DNA of 64,000 nt from Rhodobacteraceae bacterium M382. Its GTDB lineage: Bacteria; Pseudomonadota; Alphaproteobacteria; Rhodobacterales; Rhodobacteraceae. The notes under the pieces were generated by a model. It ran no database searches and was not told the DNA's origin. It saw nothing but the letters and a program-made list of their open reading frames with translations. A program made the translations under genes and the position numbers. The stretch spans positions 812,501 through 876,500 of the forward strand of contig CP081098.1 of assembly GCA_025141015.1 (NCBI GenBank). Direction: 5' to 3'. Of the stretch, positions 46,396 through 55,693 are shown piece by piece. Position 1 is the first letter of the stretch. Each line of letters starts with the position of its first letter.

Positions 46396-46724
46396 TGGCC
46401 TGCCCTGACATCTCGGCCCCCGAGCCCGTCTTTGCCGAACCTTGGCATGCACAGGTGTTTGCGCTGACCGTGCATCTGAACGAATCCGGATGTTTTGAGT
46501 GGCGTGAATGGGTGGAGCGGTTTTCAGCAACGCTGAAACGGCACGGCCTGTCGCGCGAACTGGATGGGGGAGAGGATTATTTCAACGCCTGGCTGGAGAC
46601 GCTGGAGGGCTATCTGAGCGAACGGGGCGATGCGACGCCAAGTGAAGTGTCGCAGGTGCGGGGGGATTGGGAGCAGGCCTATTTGCAGACCCCTCATGGT
46701 GATCCGGTGCGGCTGGCCGAGTGA
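46395..46724 (+). CDS. Nitrile hydratase accessory/activator protein
   Basis: 109 residues with FAEPWHAQVFALTVHLNESGCFEWREWVERF and DYFNAWLETLEGYL, the pattern of the beta-subunit-like activator (P14K/NhlE) that swaps into the complex to insert cobalt into the alpha subunit. The overlap with nthB sets the start. Its stop lies four bases from the converging membrane-protein gene at 46729. Confidence 0.88.
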   Translation: MACPDISAPEPVFAEPWHAQVFALTVHLNESGCFEWREWVERFSATLKRHGLSRELDGGEDYFNAWLETLEGYLSERGDATPSEVSQVRGDWEQAYLQTPHGDPVRLAE

Positions 46725-46728
46725 CGTC

Positions 46729-47127
46729 CTATTCGTCCACGTCGTCCATGTCGGCCTGCCCCGACAGCGCACGACGGACGTGACTCCAGCTGAGGCCAAT
46801 GCCCAGCACGACTGACAGCGCCAAAATACCCAGCCAGACATTCATTGTCGGATTGTCCAGCTGCAAAAGCCCCAAGTCATACAGCACCCATAACAGGGCG
46901 GCGACGACAGACAGAACCAGAAACATGCCGAATCCCCCAATCGACCGGATCGTGGCGCGCAGGTAGATGATATAACCGATGGTCAGAAGCAAACCGGTCA
47001 GAACTGCGATAGACAGACGGGATTCGTAATTGTCCATCGACCAACGGACATAGTTCCATTGGGTCGGGTTATAGGTCAGCGCCAACAGCGCAAACGCGAA
47101 CATCCACCTGAAAAACAGCCCGATCAT
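46729..47127 (-). CDS. Small inner-membrane protein (DUF6524-like)
   Basis: 132 residues with four hydrophobic segments: FRWMFAFALLALTYNP, LSIAVLTGLLLTIGYIIYL, FGMFLVLSVVAALLWVLYDL and VWLGILALSVVLGIGLSW. The C-terminus is acidic. I associate it from memory with the DUF6524 family of Rhodobacterales; the link is weak. Converges with the nitrile hydratase genes. Confidence 0.7.
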   Translation of the reverse strand: MIGLFFRWMFAFALLALTYNPTQWNYVRWSMDNYESRLSIAVLTGLLLTIGYIIYLRATIRSIGGFGMFLVLSVVAALLWVLYDLGLLQLDNPTMNVWLGILALSVVLGIGLSWSHVRRALSGQADMDDVDE

Positions 47128-47286
47128 TCCAATAACCCATCGTTTTTTTGCTCAGAATCGCGCATTCACGGGCCTGTGTCCAGTCCTTGGGTGTCCGGAT
47201 CGGGGTGTGCGTCGAAATTACGGTTCCCTCGCGGGTGTGGCGTCGTTATACGGAGGCCGGTTTGAACCAGCATCAAAGGACCGGAT

Positions 47287-48582
47287 ATGGCCAATGTCGT
47301 CGTGGTCGGCGCCCAATGGGGTGACGAAGGTAAAGGCAAAATCGTGGATTGGCTCAGCGAACGCGCTGACGTCATCGCCCGATTCCAGGGCGGGCATAAT
47401 GCCGGTCATACGCTGGTGATCGACGGCAACGTCTACAAGCTGCACGCGCTGCCCTCGGGTGTGGTGCGGGGCGGCAAGTTGTCGGTGATCGGCAACGGTG
47501 TGGTGCTGGACCCCTGGCATCTGATGAAAGAGATTGAAACCGTGCGTGCCCAAGGTGTCGAGATCAGCCCCGAAACGCTGATGATTGCCGAAAACACGCC
47601 GCTTATTTTGCCAATCCATGGTGAGCTGGATCGCGCCCGCGAAGAGGCTGCAAGCGCTGGTACCAAAATCGGTACCACCGGTCGTGGCATTGGTCCTTGT
47701 TATGAGGACAAAGTTGGCCGCCGCGCAATCCGCGTTATGGACCTGGCTGACGAAAGCACCCTGATTGCCCGCGTTGATCGTGCGCTGCAGCACCACGATC
47801 CGCTGCGCAAAGGGTTGGGGTTTGATCCGGTTGACCGGGACGCACTGATCGCGCAACTCAAAGAAATTGCACCACAAATTCTACCGTTCTGTGCTCCGGT
47901 CTGGAAGGTTCTGAACGAGAAACGCAAATCCGGCAAGCGGATCCTGTTCGAGGGTGCCCAGGGCGCGTTGCTGGATATCGATTTTGGGACCTATCCGTTT
48001 GTGACGTCGTCCAACGTGATCGCCGGGCAGGCGGCAACGGGTGTCGGCATCGGTCCGAATTCGATCGATTTTGTGCTGGGCATCGTCAAGGCATATACCA
48101 CCCGCGTCGGCGAAGGCCCGTTTCCGACCGAGCTGGAAGACGCAGATGGTCAGCGTCTGGGTGAACGTGGGCATGAATTCGGCACCACCACCGGGCGCAA
48201 GCGCCGTTGCGGCTGGTTCGATGCGGCGTTGTTGCGCCAGACCTGTGCAACGTCGGGCGTCAGTGGCATTGCCCTGACCAAGCTGGACGTTCTGGACGGG
48301 TTTGAAACCCTGAAAGTCTGTGTTGGATATGATCTGGACGGAGAGCGTCTGGATTATCTGCCGACCGCTGCGGATCAGCAGGCCCGCTGTACTCCGATCT
48401 ACGAAGAACTGCCGGGGTGGAGCGAATCGACCGAGGGCGCGCGCAGCTGGGCGGATCTGCCCGCCAATGCGATCAAATACGTTCGCCGCGTCGAAGAGTT
48501 GATTGATTGCCCCGTCGCAATGGTTTCCACCAGCCCGGAGCGGGAAGACACCATTCTGGTGACTGACCCGTTTGCCGACTGA
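47287..48582 (+). CDS. purA: Adenylosuccinate synthetase
   Basis: 431 residues. GTP-binding start [21 protein letters not shown]-binding [21 protein letters not shown], and the C-terminal LTKLDVLDG and VSTSPERED are all in place. It makes adenylosuccinate from IMP and aspartate in AMP synthesis. The next gene starts at its last base (TGATG). Confidence 0.98.
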   Translation: MANVVVVGAQWGDEGKGKIVDWLSERADVIARFQGGHNAGHTLVIDGNVYKLHALPSGVVRGGKLSVIGNGVVLDPWHLMKEIETVRAQGVEISPETLMIAENTPLILPIHGELDRAREEAASAGTKIGTTGRGIGPCYEDKVGRRAIRVMDLADESTLIARVDRALQHHDPLRKGLGFDPVDRDALIAQLKEIAPQILPFCAPVWKVLNEKRKSGKRILFEGAQGALLDIDFGTYPFVTSSNVIAGQAATGVGIGPNSIDFVLGIVKAYTTRVGEGPFPTELEDADGQRLGERGHEFGTTTGRKRRCGWFDAALLRQTCATSGVSGIALTKLDVLDGFETLKVCVGYDLDGERLDYLPTAADQQARCTPIYEELPGWSESTEGARSWADLPANAIKYVRRVEELIDCPVAMVSTSPEREDTILVTDPFAD

Positions 48583-48821
48583 TGGCGCAGGATGAAAAAG
48601 GCCTGAGCTACAAAGCCCGGCGGCGTTGGTCATTGGTGATCCTGCTGGTTGGTTTGCCGATCTATATCGTGTTGGCCATCAGCGTGGTGGGGTGGTTGGA
48701 CCGCCCCCCGATTCTGGTCGAATTGGTGGTTTATGTGGTCCTGGGCCTGCTGTGGGCTCTGCCGTTCAAATTTGTTTTTCGTGGCGTCGGCAAAGAAAAT
48801 CCAGGCACCGACGCGGAATAG
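48582..48821 (+). CDS. DUF2842-family small membrane protein
   Basis: 79 residues with two membrane helices (WSLVILLVGLPIYIVLAISV; LVELVVYVVLGLLWALPF) and the family's KGLSYKARRRWSL start. It is translated from an ATG overlapping the purA stop and is commonly found next to purA in Rhodobacterales. Function unknown. Confidence 0.88.
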   Translation: MAQDEKGLSYKARRRWSLVILLVGLPIYIVLAISVVGWLDRPPILVELVVYVVLGLLWALPFKFVFRGVGKENPGTDAE

Positions 48822-48851
48822 ACAAATCGCTGTTGCAGCATGACATGGAAA

Positions 48852-48881
48852 GGGAGCGGTTTTTTGACGGCTCCCTTTTTT
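48852..48881 (+). terminator. Rho-independent terminator of purA-DUF2842
   Basis: gggagc at 48852-48857 pairs with gctccc at 48870-48875 (extended by flanking A-T pairs to nine), followed by tttttt to 48881. It lies 30 bases after the DUF2842 stop. Confidence 0.85.
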
Positions 48882-48919
48882 GTCGTGCGGCATCGGTTTG
48901 CGGTTGTTTCGAAGAGAAT

Positions 48920-48946
48920 AAAAAACGGCCCCAAAGTGGGGCCGTT
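48920..48946 (-). terminator. Rho-independent terminator of the acidic-protein gene
   Basis: aacggcccc (48924-48932) pairs with ggggccgtt (48938-48946) around a 5-base loop. On the minus strand a run of U (48920-48925) follows. It sits 26 bases after the stop at 48972, back-to-back with the purA-side terminator. Confidence 0.85.
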
Positions 48947-48971
48947 GGAACAATCCAATGGGTGAGGGCGC

Positions 48972-51176
48972 TTAGCCAGCCGCGCGGCTGTCGGGCCGAT
49001 AGCCAATATCACCGGACGCCGTGAAGCGCCCGCTTCCGGCTTTTTCGATCTTGCCGTCGCGCAGCAATTGGCCAAACGAACGCAGACCGTCTTCGCGATT
49101 GAATTCGGTGGTGGCCTCCATTTGACGCACCTTGTTCATCAGCTGGGGGCGCGAAAACTGCTCAAGCCCTTCCACAAAGCTGAGATAGGCGGCCGCAGCT
49201 TCCAGAAGTTCGGGCAGTTCGACGGCCCCCCTTTCGGCGGCATAGGCAGTGAAACTGCTGCCGTTCGAACCGGAAGCAGCGTTAACCTGTTCCAGATGAG
49301 AACCACGAATGCGACGGGGGCGGATTGGGCCGCGTGCTTCGGCTGGGGTGTCGATCCGTTGCTCGGCGACCAGCTTGAGCGGCGCGGCGCGTTCTTGCGT
49401 GCTGGGACGTTCGGCACGCTCCTTGCGGCTTGCAGGTGATACGGGACGACGGGGGCGCACCACATTTGCCAGGTCGGTACGGTACGGTTCATCGTCTGTG
49501 TGCGATCCGACAGTACCACCGGCAGCGCGTTCTGCCTCGGCGGCGGCAACAGCTGCGCGCAGTTGGTTGAACGTGTCACGGTTGGTCGAGGCTTCAGGAT
49601 CTTCCAGCTTTTGGTCCGCCGCCTCCATCAACCGCGAGACGTCTGTTTCCGGGGTATCTGCGGCCGCTGCCGTGCGTGGTTCCTCTGGGGTGTCTTGGGT
49701 GGCATCGTCAAACGCTGCATCCTCACCCAGAATCAACAGATCTGATTCAGCATGTTCTGCAGGATCGGGCTCTTCAGCCTCATCGTTTTCAACCGTCAAT
49801 TCGGCCTCAACAGCAGCCAATTCACGCAGCAGATCAGCTTCTTCTTCCTCCGACAGCGATGTCTCGGCCATGGCAGCCTGTTGTTCGGCAACGCCGTCGT
49901 CCTCGGGGTCGTCTACCTGTTCGAGCGTACCCGAGGCCATTGCGGCCTCGATATCTCTGCGTTTGATCTTGTGAATGCGCGGGAGAGCCGTTTTAGGGGC
50001 AGGTTCGGCATCCGAGGCTTCCATAATGTTGGTCAGGTCTTCATCCAGGGCGGCTTCTGCGTCGTCTCCCAGATCGTCGAACAGGCTCTCATCCTCACCA
50101 TCCTGCGGGTCGGACTGTTCCAGGTTGGTATCTACGTCGATATCCAGATCAGTCTCTTTGTCCAGTTGATCCAGGAATGCGGAAATGTCGGCATCATCTG
50201 CCAAAGTGTCCCTATGATCTTGTGTTTCTGCAGGATCAGCCTGAACGGTCGGCGCGTCCTGGGCGGCAATCATGTCCTGATCTGGGGACTCAATCTCTTC
50301 GTCCAGCGCCTGGGCAATATCCTGAGCGGCGGTTGCGACAAACGAATCGGCATGTTCGTCTTCCGAATATTCGGCGTCGTCCACGGGCGCAGACTTTCGC
50401 GAAACAACGTCCCGAATGCGTTGCAGTTTTGCAGCAATACTGTCTGCAGCGGGAACCGTGTCTTGCGTATTTTTCTGTATGACGGGATCCACATCGCGTT
50501 CCGAAACATCCAGTGCTTCGAATTCGATTGGTGTGTCGACCGGTGTATCAACCGCAACCAGGACCGTTTCGTCTTCAATTTCGGGTGCGTCGTCGGCTGG
50601 GTCTTGCGTGGTCTGTTCCACCACCGCGTCCATCTGGTCGTCAGAATCTGGTTGTTCGGCCAGATCTACGGCCTGCGCCGCCTCGGCGATGCTGTCGTTC
50701 TGATCAGCCTCTGTTGCCTCAGCCTGTTCCGCCTGTTCCGCCTGTTTGGCACTTTCGGCCATGGCAGGCTCAATGGACTCTGGCACTTCGGATTCGGGCG
50801 TCGCGGCTACGGGGGGCTGTTCCGCAGGCGGTTGCGCAGCCGGAGCCGGGGCAGCCGGGGGTGTTGCCGCTTCCGAAACAGGAGGGGATTGTACAGCAGG
50901 TTGCGATACAGCCAAAGCAGGCTCCGAAGCCCGCAGGACAATGCCACTGTCACCCTGACGGGCTTCGACTTGGCGTGAAATCTCGCGCTGGGCAATCCGG
51001 GCCAACATGTCAGCATCCGGTTGAGGGGGTTCGGCGCCGAAGTAACGATCATCCGACGCCAGATCGCGGAAGTACTCGGCAATCGCCTTCATCGTGTCAA
51101 AGGAGTCGTCGAATCCCTCAAGCGTACACGAAAACGTGCCGTAGGATACTGTCAGTACCTTGTTGTTCTGTACCAT
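48972..51176 (-). CDS. Large acidic, mostly disordered protein with conserved ends
   Basis: 734 residues. The first 60 form a conserved-looking domain (VSYGTFSCTLEGFDDSFDTM, AIAEYFRDLASDDRYFGAEP). Residues 75-590 are low-complexity and very acidic, rich in Ala, Glu, Asp, Pro and Gln (repeated AEQAEQAEA-type runs). The last 95 are folded again (LLEAAAAYLSFVEGLEQFSR, GLRSFGQLLRDGKIEKAGSG), resembling a winged-helix-like domain. The architecture of two folded ends joined by a long disordered chain suggests a scaffold or regulator. Start at 51176 fits gaggcga. I recognise no named family. Confidence 0.75.
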   Translation of the reverse strand: MVQNNKVLTVSYGTFSCTLEGFDDSFDTMKAIAEYFRDLASDDRYFGAEPPQPDADMLARIAQREISRQVEARQGDSGIVLRASEPALAVSQPAVQSPPVSEAATPPAAPAPAAQPPAEQPPVAATPESEVPESIEPAMAESAKQAEQAEQAEATEADQNDSIAEAAQAVDLAEQPDSDDQMDAVVEQTTQDPADDAPEIEDETVLVAVDTPVDTPIEFEALDVSERDVDPVIQKNTQDTVPAADSIAAKLQRIRDVVSRKSAPVDDAEYSEDEHADSFVATAAQDIAQALDEEIESPDQDMIAAQDAPTVQADPAETQDHRDTLADDADISAFLDQLDKETDLDIDVDTNLEQSDPQDGEDESLFDDLGDDAEAALDEDLTNIMEASDAEPAPKTALPRIHKIKRRDIEAAMASGTLEQVDDPEDDGVAEQQAAMAETSLSEEEEADLLRELAAVEAELTVENDEAEEPDPAEHAESDLLILGEDAAFDDATQDTPEEPRTAAAADTPETDVSRLMEAADQKLEDPEASTNRDTFNQLRAAVAAAEAERAAGGTVGSHTDDEPYRTDLANVVRPRRPVSPASRKERAERPSTQERAAPLKLVAEQRIDTPAEARGPIRPRRIRGSHLEQVNAASGSNGSSFTAYAAERGAVELPELLEAAAAYLSFVEGLEQFSRPQLMNKVRQMEATTEFNREDGLRSFGQLLRDGKIEKAGSGRFTASGDIGYRPDSRAAG

Positions 51177-51314
51177 CGGTTGCTCGCCTCTTACCATTTA
51201 TTGCCACTGATCTAATAGGAACAGAGAGACAATTTCGGTCCGAATCTGTGTAAATGAACGTATCATTTTGTGGCTAGATTGTGGCGGCTGTCAAAAGTGG
51301 GCATTAAAGCGGGC

Positions 51315-51980
51315 ATGAAAAAACCTGTTGTTCAGTCCCCGAATCCCGTCACCCTGATTGGTGGAGGAGCGGTCTATTCCGAAGATTTTGCCTATGCCTT
51401 GGCGCGGGCACCCGACCTGGTGGCGGCCGATGGCGGTGCGCTGGCAGCGTTGGACCGGGGATATACTCCGCTGGCCGTGATCGGGGATATGGATTCCCTG
51501 CCGACGGCTGCCCGGTCTCTTTTGCCACCGGAAACGGTATTTCCGATCACGGAACAGGACAGCACTGATTTTGACAAAGCCCTACGCAGCATTTCGGCAC
51601 CGCTGGTTTTGGCGATCGGGTTTCTGGGGCGGCGGCTGGACCACCAGTTGGCAGCCTTTAGTACGTTGATCCGACGGTCCAACATACCTTGTATTCTGAT
51701 TGGCGAACTGGAGGTGATTTTCCACGCGCCTGCGGATTTCACAATGGAATTGGAGCCGGGGTCGATCGTGTCACTGTATCCCATGGCACGGGTAACAGGG
51801 CGCTCCGAAGGGCTGGAATGGCCAATCGACGGGCTTCAGCTGGCACCGGATGGGCGCATCGGGACATCGAACAGGGCCTTGGGGCGTGTGCGCCTGTCGG
51901 TAGATGGGCCGGGGCTGTTGGTGATAGTGCCCCGAAGCGCGCTTGATGCGGTTATGCGGGCGATTGTGCCCGAGAGCTGA
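51315..51980 (+). CDS. thiN: Thiamine pyrophosphokinase
   Basis: 221 residues. Substrate and metal motifs: VAADGGALAAL, PLAVIGDMDSLP, EQDSTDFDKAL, and GFLGRRLDHQLAAF. It transfers pyrophosphate from ATP to thiamine. Start at 51315 is preferred over 51270 as the Met precedes the conserved N-terminus. The last 29 bases overlap, tail to tail, with the EamA transporter gene on the other strand. Confidence 0.92.
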   Translation: MKKPVVQSPNPVTLIGGGAVYSEDFAYALARAPDLVAADGGALAALDRGYTPLAVIGDMDSLPTAARSLLPPETVFPITEQDSTDFDKALRSISAPLVLAIGFLGRRLDHQLAAFSTLIRRSNIPCILIGELEVIFHAPADFTMELEPGSIVSLYPMARVTGRSEGLEWPIDGLQLAPDGRIGTSNRALGRVRLSVDGPGLLVIVPRSALDAVMRAIVPES

Positions 51981-52890
51981 CTTTGGGTCGGGGCGTTTGC
52001 TGTTTGGCGACGACGCGTTCGCGGGCGACAATATACAACCCAGCCCCCATGATGATCGCAATGCCAAAGCTGGCCAACATGTTGGGTAGATCGCCAAAGA
52101 TCCCCCAGCCAATGAATGTGGCAACCGGAATCTCAAGATATTGCATCGGTGCCAATGTGGTTGCGGGCGCATAGCGCAGAGACCAGGTCATCAACAGATG
52201 CGCAATTGTTCCCAGCAGACCAATGCCCAATAGCAATGAAACCTCATACGAAGACGGAGTTTTCATCGTCAACGGGGCAATATCCATATGCTGACCGACA
52301 AGCAGAACCGGCAACAGCACAACTGTCGCCATCACGCCACTGACAGCCTGCAGGCCGATCGGATCGGTTTCCTTGGCGATCTGGCGAGTGACCAACATGA
52401 ACAAGGAGAATATCACAGCGACAGCCAGTGGCCACAATGCGGGCCAGCCGACCGCGGCAAAGCTGGGCTGAATAACCAGTAAGGTTCCGATGAAGCCAAC
52501 GACACAGGCCAGAAGCCGTCGCATGCCGACTTCCTCGTTCAAGACATATTTGCCCAACAGCATCATGATGAAGGGCATGACAAAGGCGATGGCAACGGCA
52601 TCTGCAAGGGGCAGATATTGCAACGCGGTGAACATCGCACCAATGCCGGCGATATGGAGCGCGGTACGCAAAACCGTCAGGGTCAACACCCGGCGGTTCA
52701 TTCGCCACAGACGGCCGGTCATCGCGACAATGGGAATCAAAACGGCCGCCTGGATGGCGAAACGAACAAACAACAACTGTCCAAGGGGGACAGATTCTCC
52801 AAGCAGCTTGGCCACCGCGTCGCCCATAGGGGCGACGACACAAAAGCCAAGCATCAGAGAGATACCAAGAATGGGGCGATCAATAAACAT
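51952..52890 (-). CDS. EamA/DMT-family transporter
   Basis: 312 residues, ten membrane helices in two EamA repeats (GDAVAKLLGESVPLGQLLFVRF in the first, ATTLAPMQYLEIPVATFIGW in the second). Such proteins export amino acids, nucleotides or other metabolites. The C-terminal tail KQQTPRPKVSSRAQS is basic and cytoplasmic. 3' overlap with thiN implies possible antisense interplay. Substrate unknown. Confidence 0.86.
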   Translation of the reverse strand: MFIDRPILGISLMLGFCVVAPMGDAVAKLLGESVPLGQLLFVRFAIQAAVLIPIVAMTGRLWRMNRRVLTLTVLRTALHIAGIGAMFTALQYLPLADAVAIAFVMPFIMMLLGKYVLNEEVGMRRLLACVVGFIGTLLVIQPSFAAVGWPALWPLAVAVIFSLFMLVTRQIAKETDPIGLQAVSGVMATVVLLPVLLVGQHMDIAPLTMKTPSSYEVSLLLGIGLLGTIAHLLMTWSLRYAPATTLAPMQYLEIPVATFIGWGIFGDLPNMLASFGIAIIMGAGLYIVARERVVAKQQTPRPKVSSRAQSPA

Positions 52891-52977
52891 GGGTTCACGC
52901 TAGGCGGGCGTTAACCTTTGCGCAAGTCAAGGTTGCGTGCGTTTTGGGATTTCTTGCCTTAAACGATCTCTCTAGAG

Positions 52978-52996
52978 TTGTGACGCGGCGTCACAA
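52978..52996 (-). terminator. Short hairpin at the end of sdaA
   Basis: ttgtgacg (52978-52985) pairs with cgtcacaa (52989-52996) with a 3-base loop, immediately past the sdaA stop. There is no U-tract; it may protect the transcript end. Confidence 0.35.
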
Positions 52997-54370
52997 TCAG
53001 CAATTTGGAACATTGACCGCCAATCCCCCCAACGAGGTTTCCTTGTATTTTTCGTGCATGTCATGCCCGGTCTGACGCATGGTTTCGATGACTGCATCCA
53101 GCGGCACGAAATGCTGTCCATCTCCACGCAGCGCCAGGCTTGCGGCAGAGACGGCTTTGATCGCGCCCAGGCCGTTGCGTTCGATGCAGGGCACCTGAAC
53201 CAGACCTTTGACCGGATCACAGGTCATGCCCAGATGGTGTTCCAATGCAATTTCGGCGGCGTTTTCCACTTGCTCGGGTGAGCCCCCCATAACGGCACAC
53301 AGACCGGCTGCGGCCATGGCTGCAGCGCTGCCAACTTCGGCCTGGCAGCCCGCTTCTGCACCAGAGATCGAGGCATTGTATTTCACCAACCCGCCGATCG
53401 CGGCCGCTGTCAGCAAAAAGTCTTCGATATGGCTTTCAGAGGCGCCGGGCACGTGGTCCAGATAATAGCGCAGGACCGCAGGCAATACACCAGCCGCACC
53501 GTTGGTCGGTGCGGTGACAACCTGTCCACCGGCGGCGTTCTCTTCGTTGACGGCCATGGCGTAAACGCTCATCCAGTCATTGATGGTGTGCGGTGCGTTC
53601 AGGTTCATGCCGCGTTCGGCCACCAGCGCGTCGTGGATCCCTTTGGCGCGGCGACGTACATTCAGGCCGCCGGGCAGAATACCGTCGCGGTTCAGCCCGC
53701 GTTCAATACAGTCGTTCATCACCTGCCACAGACGGGCGGTGCCCTTGGCGAAACTGTCGGCGCACCCACGCGCGATTTCATTGGCGCGTTTCATGTCTGC
53801 GATGGACTTGCCACTGGCCTGGGCCATCTCCAGCATTTCGGCAGCTGAATGGAATGGAAAAGGGACCGGTGCGCCGTCATCGGTGTCTTTGCCGTCTGCC
53901 AGCTCCTCTTCGGTCAGGACAAACCCGCCGCCGACCGAATAATACACCTGACGCAGGATCACGTCGCCCTGGGCGTCTGTAGCCATCAGGATCATGCCAT
54001 TGGCATGACCAGGTAGATTGTGATCATAGTCAAAGATCATGTCCGCCTTGGGATCGAATTTCAACGCGCCCAATCCTTGGGGGTGCAACAGGTGGGTGGC
54101 GTTCAGATCGGCCAGCGTGGCTTCGGCTTTGGCGTCGTCATAGGTATCAGGCAGGAACCCGGCGAGCCCCAGAATGGTGGCGCGGTCGGTGGCATGACCC
54201 ACACCGGTAAAGGCCAGCGACCCATGCAGGGATGCGCGCAGTCCGTGAAATTCAAACGGCGAGGCCCGCATCAGATCCAGGAACCGCGCGGCGGCCACCA
54301 TCGGGCCCATAGTGTGTGACGAGGACGGGCCAATGCCCACTTTGAACATATCGAAGACGGAGAGGAACAT
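52997..54370 (-). CDS. sdaA: L-serine ammonia-lyase (iron-sulfur type)
   Basis: 457 residues, single-chain form. N-terminal [19 protein letters not shown] binds substrate; [19 protein letters not shown] carries one cluster Cys, and [18 protein letters not shown] supplies two more for the [4Fe-4S] site. It deaminates serine to pyruvate. The upstream glutathione S-transferase gene overlaps it by one base, so they share a transcript. Confidence 0.96.
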   Translation of the reverse strand: MFLSVFDMFKVGIGPSSSHTMGPMVAAARFLDLMRASPFEFHGLRASLHGSLAFTGVGHATDRATILGLAGFLPDTYDDAKAEATLADLNATHLLHPQGLGALKFDPKADMIFDYDHNLPGHANGMILMATDAQGDVILRQVYYSVGGGFVLTEEELADGKDTDDGAPVPFPFHSAAEMLEMAQASGKSIADMKRANEIARGCADSFAKGTARLWQVMNDCIERGLNRDGILPGGLNVRRRAKGIHDALVAERGMNLNAPHTINDWMSVYAMAVNEENAAGGQVVTAPTNGAAGVLPAVLRYYLDHVPGASESHIEDFLLTAAAIGGLVKYNASISGAEAGCQAEVGSAAAMAAAGLCAVMGGSPEQVENAAEIALEHHLGMTCDPVKGLVQVPCIERNGLGAIKAVSAASLALRGDGQHFVPLDAVIETMRQTGHDMHEKYKETSLGGLAVNVPNC

Positions 54371-55071
54371 CAGGTGGCTGATCCTTCTGGCGGTGTTGGG
54401 TGTATGGGGTGCGTGAATGGGGTCGGGCCCAGGCCTTCGGCTTCTTGGGCATGGTGTACGCTGGGGCGGGTTTCCAGACGCATCAGAATGGCTTGCAGGG
54501 CAGGGTATTGGTCCAGATTGAACCAGCTGCGGTCATGCTGTGCCGGATAGAGCGCCATCCAGCGCATCTGGCAGGCCAGATATAAATCCAGAACGGACGG
54601 GCTATCGGCGCCCAACCAATCAGTCCCCGCAGCGTTGTCCAGATTCCGCAGGTGGGTATCAAGCCGCCGAGCCATCCCGGTGCGCAATGCCTGTTGCAGG
54701 TCTGCGTCCGGTCCGATGTATTTTTCGGCATAGAACAATTGGCGCAGATCCGCATGCAGGGTGTTAGAAGCAAAGAACAGCCATTTCAGGAAGGACGCGC
54801 GCCCGGTGCTGTTTGGCGCCGGGGCCAGCGCGCCATGTCGGTCGGCCAGCCACAACAGGATCGCTGCGGTTTCAAAAATGGGTCCGTCGGGTGTTTCTAG
54901 AACCGGGATCAATCCATTGGGATTTAGCTGGCGATACCCTTTGCTGTCTTGTTGACGCTGACGACGGTCGATCACAAGGGTGTCAAAGGGCTGGCCCAGC
55001 TCCAACAACGCCAGCCGGATCACCAGCGAGGCGTTGTCAGGAGCATAATGAAGGCGATACGTCGGTGTCAT
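54370..55071 (-). CDS. Glutathione S-transferase family protein
   Basis: 233 residues. The N-terminal thioredoxin-like domain has APDNASLVIRLALLELG and NPNGLIPVLETPDGPIFETAAILLWLAD (Pro before the cis-loop; ES-equivalent ET binds glutathione), the C-terminal domain is helical (DWLGADSPSVLDLYLACQMRW). The active-site Ser/Cys is Ser in NASLV. Its stop overlaps the sdaA start. Substrate unknown. Confidence 0.88.
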   Translation of the reverse strand: MTPTYRLHYAPDNASLVIRLALLELGQPFDTLVIDRRQRQQDSKGYRQLNPNGLIPVLETPDGPIFETAAILLWLADRHGALAPAPNSTGRASFLKWLFFASNTLHADLRQLFYAEKYIGPDADLQQALRTGMARRLDTHLRNLDNAAGTDWLGADSPSVLDLYLACQMRWMALYPAQHDRSWFNLDQYPALQAILMRLETRPSVHHAQEAEGLGPTPFTHPIHPTPPEGSAT

Positions 55072-55110
55072 GGATCCTGATCTAGACCGGGATGGTGATT
55101 CCCAAAGCTT

Positions 55111-55137
55111 CGTTTCCGACGTTTCCTATCGGAAACG
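55111..55137 (-). terminator. Hairpin downstream of the MarR-linked membrane gene
   Basis: cgtttccga (55111-55119) pairs with tcggaaacg (55129-55137), loop of nine. It is 19 bases past the stop at 55156. No U-tract on the minus strand. Confidence 0.4.
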
Positions 55138-55155
55138 CGCATTTTTGCGACATGT

Positions 55156-55620
55156 TTAGCGTGCGTGGCCTGACTTGGCACCTTTTGAGGCACGGCGACG
55201 CGCCAACGCCAGACCGTCCCGCATGTTCAGGGTCAAAAGGAAGATGTTGGTCGCACCTGCGATCAGCTCGAGGGTTTGGATCAAATAGAACCCTGTATCG
55301 AACGGACCCTCGGATGCTCTGTTGGCCAGGAACACCGCGCTGGGGAGCAAGATCAGAACACCGTTTGCTGCGATGATCTTCATGCGTTTGGACTTTTGGG
55401 TCACCTGGGGCAGTTTCCAGCCTTTGCCCAATTTGGCCCCTGTTGCTCCGGTGGTCATCATGGCCGGGATCAACACCAGCATTCCGTACAGAATCGCCTG
55501 TTTCACAGCTGCGACAGTTTCCGCGTTGGCAAAAATTTCGCTGACGGCTGTTGAAACCCAGAAGGTCGAAATCGTGGCAAGCGCGATGCCACCGGCTGTG
55601 GCGTGGATCTTTGGGGACAT
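55156..55620 (-). CDS. Small integral membrane protein divergent from a MarR regulator
   Basis: 154 residues, four hydrophobic segments: GGIALATISTFWVSTAVSEI, AILYGMLVLIPAMMTTGATG, IIAANGVLILLPSAVFLAN and GFYLIQTLELIAGATNIFLL. The C-terminus is basic. ggag at the right distance selects the ATG at 55620 over 55632. It shares its promoter region with a MarR gene, and both start codons flank a long inverted repeat, so it is likely repressed by that regulator. I cannot name the function. Confidence 0.7.
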   Translation of the reverse strand: MSPKIHATAGGIALATISTFWVSTAVSEIFANAETVAAVKQAILYGMLVLIPAMMTTGATGAKLGKGWKLPQVTQKSKRMKIIAANGVLILLPSAVFLANRASEGPFDTGFYLIQTLELIAGATNIFLLTLNMRDGLALARRRASKGAKSGHAR

Positions 55621-55635
55621 GATGAGCTCCATTTA

Positions 55636-55675
55636 AATAGCGTGCTATGTAAATATAGTTGCATAGCACGCTATT
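55636..55675. promoter_or_regulatory. Perfect 14-base inverted repeat, likely MarR operator
   Basis: aatagcgtgctatg (55636-55649) and catagcacgctatt (55662-55675) are exact reverse complements separated by 12 bases. Each arm is itself nearly palindromic (tagcgtgcta), so two MarR dimers could bind 26 bases apart. It lies 16 bases from the membrane-protein start and 19 bases from the MarR start, covering both promoters. Confidence 0.8.
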
Positions 55676-55693
55676 CAAGTATCTTTCTTTCAC

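Noticed and set aside
49752-50978. Plus-strand frame of 408 codons rich in Phe, Gly and Arg
   Set aside because: Reverse reading of the acidic low-complexity gene; its composition is just the complement of Glu/Asp/Ala codons.
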